The notes below the pieces were generated by a model. It did not search any database, was not told the origin of the DNA, and saw only the letters and a program-made list of their open reading frames with translations. From contig CAKAKS010000060.1 of the NCBI GenBank assembly GCA_916700875.1, positions 8,062,834-8,126,833 on the forward strand: DNA of 64,000 nt. The letters run 5' to 3'. Shown here piece by piece: positions 59,555 to 64,000 of this stretch (the first letter of the stretch is position 1; each line of letters begins with the position of its first letter). The translations under genes were made by a program, and so were the position numbers. This DNA is from Sebastes aleutianus. Lineage: Eukaryota > Chordata > Actinopteri > Perciformes > Sebastidae.

Positions 59555-60824
59555 ATTTGTAGATGTTAAGTCCCTTCATGATTTCATTTGAAGCAAGTTA
59601 TCTGCACAGTTTTCTTGTCGTTCGTTGTTTCTTTTTTTCCCCTTTGTCAGTCTGTCATCTGCCTATTTGTCTTCCTTATTATGCAGATGATAAAGATGGC
59701 TTACATCTGGATGCATGATGCTTTTTTTCCCCCTGTATTCATTTCAGTCTTCTCACTAGATTCCATATCTCACCTAATCCTATTAAATTGCAATCTCAGC
59801 TTCCAACAATGTCATTTGTGTTTGAATTTTAAGCTCCCAGCTGACCAGCTGTAGTTTCACATCCTCGGCTCTGTCAAAGCAAATGTCTCGCACAGTCTGT
59901 CACTGTACATTATACACCATGTATTCAATGCCTCCATCTGCTCTTACTCAACATACTCTAACAACGGGTTAGATTGTACTAGAACAACAAGTCCTAGTTC
60001 AGCAGACAGTAGTATTCACCCAGGGAGACTGGTTTACTGAGCCTCTGCTCTGGGCTGTAAAGTTTTTATCAATTCAAGAAGGACACTGTGAGTCTGAGAT
60101 ATTTGTTAGGTTCTGTTCTCTTGTTGCAGCGTTACATTTAGTTGTTTTTGAGCGTCTTTCTCATAAAACTCTAGGCCTCTATCTTTATATGTTTCATAGG
60201 CTATGCAATGCTGTTAGAGAATATGCAATATGTTGCTGTGGAAATAAGGCTTTGATTGAGGAAAACGTATTAGTGTTACCAATGATTGATTAAGGAAAGG
60301 GCTTCAAATTTGCATCCCTAGAAGCAGCCCAAAAATTCTGATCAAACAAACACACTGGTGGGGCAGAGTGGTGTGACAGTGTTAACATAGTGAGAAGCAG
60401 AGCTCTAGAGTCACACCGGTCACTCATCAGTAGTTCTGACAACACGGTCCTGATGGGTCTGTTCCCTCAGGCTGGTGGAGCAGGTGGACACCTTCAAGCA
60501 CCTGGGAAGCAGTCAGTCAGCGCCGGTACTTCACAAGCATACAGATGGGGTCTCCAAGACCCAGGAGTATCTATTTCTCCTCTAGTCACTCATCTAATCT
60601 GCTCTCACTTTGAACAGAACATCTGGGTTCAGCTCTCTTACACTGCCAGAACCAAAATGTCCAGTTGGTGTGATGGAGACCACATCCCTCACATTAATAA
60701 AACCGATAATGTGTAATCATTTTACAGGATTTCTGTGTCTTTTGAATTCAGATGCATTTTAAGTTTCTCTTTTGTTCTCTCTCTCTCTTCTAATCCCTCT
60801 ACTCTCGCCTCCTCCTGTCCTCAG

Positions 60825-61037
60825 TCTTATAGACCGTATGCTTCAGAGGGATCCCAAGCGACGGGCCTCCCTGGAGGAGATTGAGAGCCATGCCTGGCTG
60901 CAGGGGGTCGACCCGTCCCCAGCCACCAAGTACAACACTCCCCTGGTGTCCCACAAGAACCTGTCGGACGAGGAACACAACAGCATCATCCAGCGCATGG
61001 TGCTAGGAGACATCGCCGACCGAGAGGCCATAGTGGA
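60825..61037 (+). CDS. snrk: snrk kinase end and UBA-like segment exon
   Basis: This 213-nt exon reads LIDRMLQRDPKRRASLEEIE, SHAWLQGVDPSPATKYNTPL, VSHKNLSDEEHNSIIQRMVL and GDIADREAIV, very close to human SNRK. It holds the conserved Arg of subdomain XI, the end of the kinase domain and the beginning of the UBA-like region that follows it. The acceptor CTCCTGTCCTCAG ends at 60824 and the donor GTAAGT begins at 61038. It exits in phase 2 (GA, expected Glu). The remaining C-terminal half (over 400 residues in human) is not in the window. Confidence 0.97.
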
Positions 61038-61366
61038 GTAAGTTGTGTGCTATGTTTGTCTTTCTCTCTGGAGTACAAGCTGGAGTATAGAGCTCAAACA
61101 CATGCTTTCACTCATGTCCACAGCAATGTAACGTTGTTACCCTTGGTTGGCAATGCTCTGTAACATTACTGGCATATAGGCTTGGCGTTACAATATAGTA
61201 AAATGTGAAGTTCACAAACAGAACTGGAGCTGTTTTCTATGTCATTCAAAACTGGTCATGAAGATGATGCACTTGCTAAAAAAATGACACAAGACCTACA
61301 AACTACTTCCAGTAGGGACAAAGGAGCTGAGCGGGCAGTGGTGTATGTTTGGGAACACTTTATAAT

Positions 61367-62503
61367 AGGGGTGGGGGAAAAATTGATTCACCGCTTTTTT
61401 TTTTTTTTTTTTTTTTTTTACAATTTTGAAATAGATTTTTTTATGCCAGAATCAATATATTTGCTTAATTTGAGTCTATGTTGAAGTAGAAGGAAGTTAC
61501 CACTTTTATTGTTGTAGTCTGAGTAACGTGATGTCATCTGTTCCGTATCCGTCAACCAAAACAAACAGCAAGCGGCCGCTGCAAGCCGAAACTAGAAAGT
61601 AGAAAACGGCGGATAATCCGTGTGGATACGACCTGCACCCTCACATGTTAAATCCAAAGTGGTAAACACTACAAATACAGTAAAGTATGGAAACACTTTG
61701 GGTTTCACACATTGCAGGAAAAGCAGAGCTAGACATCACGTCTAAAGCTGCATGCTAACTCTGTCATGGACAGGAAGCGTTATCGTATTGCGGTAATGTG
61801 CGGTCAAACCGGCCGTCACTCTCATCTCTGTGGTCAAATGGGCCGACACTACAACTGTAGAGCACCCATATACTGACATTTATGTAAAATGCATTCAAAC
61901 GGCCCCGATGGAGCTGACCATGGATGTATAAAGAGAACGGAGCTGACGGGAGAGCTAGAGACAACCTTGGAGAAGTTAGAGGAAGTATAAACGTGTGACT
62001 ACGTCCGGTTTTCAAAATAAGGTGTTGACAAAGAGAACTGTAGATACAAAATACATATATGGAAATCAGATTGATTAGATTATATTCACCAGAAGTATAA
62101 AACATTATATGTCCCTTATAAATAAATTAAAAAAAAATACCACTAATTTGTGAGGGAAATGTCTTTATTCTTTGATTTTTGGGTTGCTGGAAAAAAATGT
62201 ATTAAATAATTCCTGATAACAACTGATATATTTGACTACAGGACATCTCAGACTGAAACCTGAAACTGAAATCAAACATTTTTACTGTATTCATTTAGAA
62301 AGTAAAAGTCCCCAGAAGTGTATGATTCAACTTTTTCCCATGGTCTAGTGTTGAAAAAGTTAACAAAAATCTCAATAAATCGTAATATCGAATCACAATA
62401 CTTGTAGAATCGCAATACTTAAAAATCGCAATACACATAGAATCGGCACCCAAGTATCGTGATAGTATCGAATCGGGAGATAAGTGAATCGTCCCAGCCC
62501 TGC
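61367..62503 (-). mobile_element. hAT-type element family B, copy B7 (complete)
   Basis: Reverse orientation, from AGGGGTGGGGGAAAAATTGA to GTGAATCGTCCCAGCCCTGC. It is flanked by a perfect 8-bp direct repeat TTTATAAT (61359-61366 and 62504-62511). It carries a poly-T run (61396-61419). The family open frame is unbroken from 62105 to 61764 on the minus strand (113 codons), because the TAA seen in B1 and B3 is CAA here. Confidence 0.88.
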
Positions 62504-63056
62504 TTTATAATAACCATCATTTATAAATGGTAACTTGGGGAGACCCAGTAATGTGCGGAGTACACACACACACACATAAACACATGTTTTCAAATCCCTG
62601 TACAAAATGACTGAACATTAGATTATCCGGTAATTCAATGTCCACCCACACAGGAATCAATGAAAACTAGACCCACAGCCTGCATACGGCCACATGCAAT
62701 TAAATTGATAGCAGTCGCACTGTTCCATTTCCATAAAATGTGAGTGAACCTGTTTCTGTTTCACTTCACTGTGCTGACGCGTGAAGAGCCACACAACACA
62801 GCCCAGACGTTAACTCTTCACCCCTGCAGCTATGAGAGAGACCCGGTGTGCTGCTACATGCTGAGAAAGAGTTGCATGAGAGAACATAGAAGGAATAAAA
62901 GAGAACAGCTGTTGATTTCAGAGTTATGATTTCAAGTTCACACTTGTCAGTCTCCTTTCACAGTTCACTGTGATCTTCCTCTATGGAGCTACCGGTGGTG
63001 TGATGGAGAGAAACACACGCACACACACACACACACACACCACTTTGAGTGTCGAC

Positions 63057-63120
63057 TAGGGTTGCAAAATTCTGGGGATATTCAAAATGGAAACTTTCCA
63101 TGAGACTTAACAGGAACAGG
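63057..63120. repeat. hAT-like terminal fragment
   Basis: TAGGGTTGCAAAATTCTGGG followed by ATATTCAAAATGGAAACTTT and CCATGAGACTTAACAGG matches the end of a widespread fish hAT family that I recognise. The other end is absent. Confidence 0.5.
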
Positions 63121-64000
63121 GAGTGTTTATGTGTGTGTTTGTGTGCCTCTTCTTTAGATACTGTGTGGATGAGCTCCTGAGATACTAGTAGAAAAAGAGA
63201 GAGAGAAACTGTACATGTGTAGCTCACAGGCTTCCCCACTGAGCATCAATCTTTGATGGATCCGTTGTGTCACAGTGTGATGTTGCTACTACAGTTGTGC
63301 GTTACCCTACATCCTCTACTCCTGTCTGATGCAGCTGCTCTTTCATAAGCTGAAGTGTCACACAGCAGAGACCTTGCTTAGCTATCACAGACTGTAAAAG
63401 TCTGGGAGGTTTCCATTCACTACAGTCAACTACAGAGAAGGAGTTTGGATTGGCTCTCATACTTCAATACACAATGCCCCCCCCCCCGCATGCCAGCCAG
63501 TTAGCTGTGATTAAATAAAGTAAACTAGATTCTCAGCAGCACAACATGACATACTAATATACATGTGGTAATATACCAAAGGCACCTGGTGTAGTGAACA
63601 AGAGACCACAGCACTGCACTCTTCAACATTAGATGTTGCGAACCAGTCACCACATGTGTGAATCAACAGAAATATAGTGAATGATTTATCAGAATACAAC
63701 ATATTATGATTCCTCTAAAGGATCACTGAGGCATTGAGGGATTTACTCTAACGTTACATAACAGTATGACCTGTTCCAGACAGACACATAGAAGCTCAGC
63801 GTGAGCGTACAAACACACATACACAGTGCATAAATGCTCTCACTCCTCCCGTGTATACAGCTGTTGGCAGCATTAGTTTCATTGATATGAAAGAGGAATG
63901 CTCTTCTCTTTATACAGACTTCACATGTTCCACTTAGGTCACAGAGGTCAGCAGGTCATGCTTCACAATGATATGTACACTTGTATTGCGACAGTGCTAT

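Larger units (their letters stand above)
52451..60824 (+). other. snrk: snrk intron 3 (about 8.4 kb)
   Basis: Bounded by GTGAGT and CTCCTGTCCTCAG. It contains hAT element J, family A copies A7 and A8, the short family B copy B6 and the repeat at 55500. The stretches 53330-54050, 56950-58030 and 59570-60820 show no gene; they hold only short AC/TG tracts and unique-looking sequence. Confidence 0.85.
61038..64000 (+). other. snrk: snrk intron 4 (partial)
   Basis: It begins with GTAAGT and runs off the right edge. I looked for the next conserved block of SNRK (the NRYNHITATYFLL region) in all plus frames and did not find it. Contents are element B7, a poly-T run, AC/GT tracts near 62563 and 63019, a C run at 63478-63488 and a short hAT-like fragment. 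Confidence 0.85.

Noticed and set aside
61038..64000. Possible fifth coding exon of snrk
   Set aside because: No frame matches the conserved segment that follows VE in SNRK. The frame at 62744-62929 has no similarity and no paired splice sites.

Overview
The window is vertebrate nuclear DNA, almost certainly from a ray-finned (teleost) fish. It holds parts of two recognisable vertebrate genes in large introns, with CpG-rich first-exon regions and a dense load of fish-type interspersed repeats. Several are hAT-type elements with visible 8-bp target-site duplications. There is no sign of prokaryotic or viral gene organisation, no tRNA or rRNA gene, and no CRISPR array. The species cannot be named from this sequence alone.

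Two genes are arranged head to head. On the minus strand lies pomgnt2, an ER O-mannose beta-1,4-GlcNAc-transferase. Its whole coding sequence sits in one exon (5043-6812), its 3' UTR runs towards 4.1 or 2.7 kb, and a CpG-rich non-coding first exon lies at about 19862-20200 with a strong splice donor. On the plus strand lies snrk, SNF-related serine/threonine kinase. It has a probable non-coding exon 1 ending at 26165 and three coding exons: 29284-29872, 52309-52450 and 60825-61037. These encode the full kinase domain and the start of the UBA-like segment (about 314 residues). The C-terminal half lies beyond the right edge. The promoters are about 5.7 kb apart.

Most of the rest is mobile DNA. 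Several non-autonomous hAT families recur, called A, B, C, D, E, H and J in the entries. Three elements from different families still carry decayed pieces of a BED-type zinc finger, which is typical of hAT transposases. There is a TTAA-flanked element nested inside an hAT element just upstream of snrk exon 1, a LINE reverse-transcriptase fragment, a 41-bp minisatellite open in all three forward frames, and a palindromic element carrying a roughly 31-bp satellite.

The two most notable observations are these. First, snrk intron 2 contains a decayed copy of snrk exon 2 (about 30965-31245), whose best-preserved block differs mainly at silent positions. Second, each of the three visible snrk coding exons is flanked by inverted copies of the same repeat family: B1/B2 around exon 2, A6/A7 around exon 3 and B6/B7 around exon 4. 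That layout favours intron pairing, and possibly circular RNA or editing. All repeat and homology calls were made by eye without a database, so family names are provisional.
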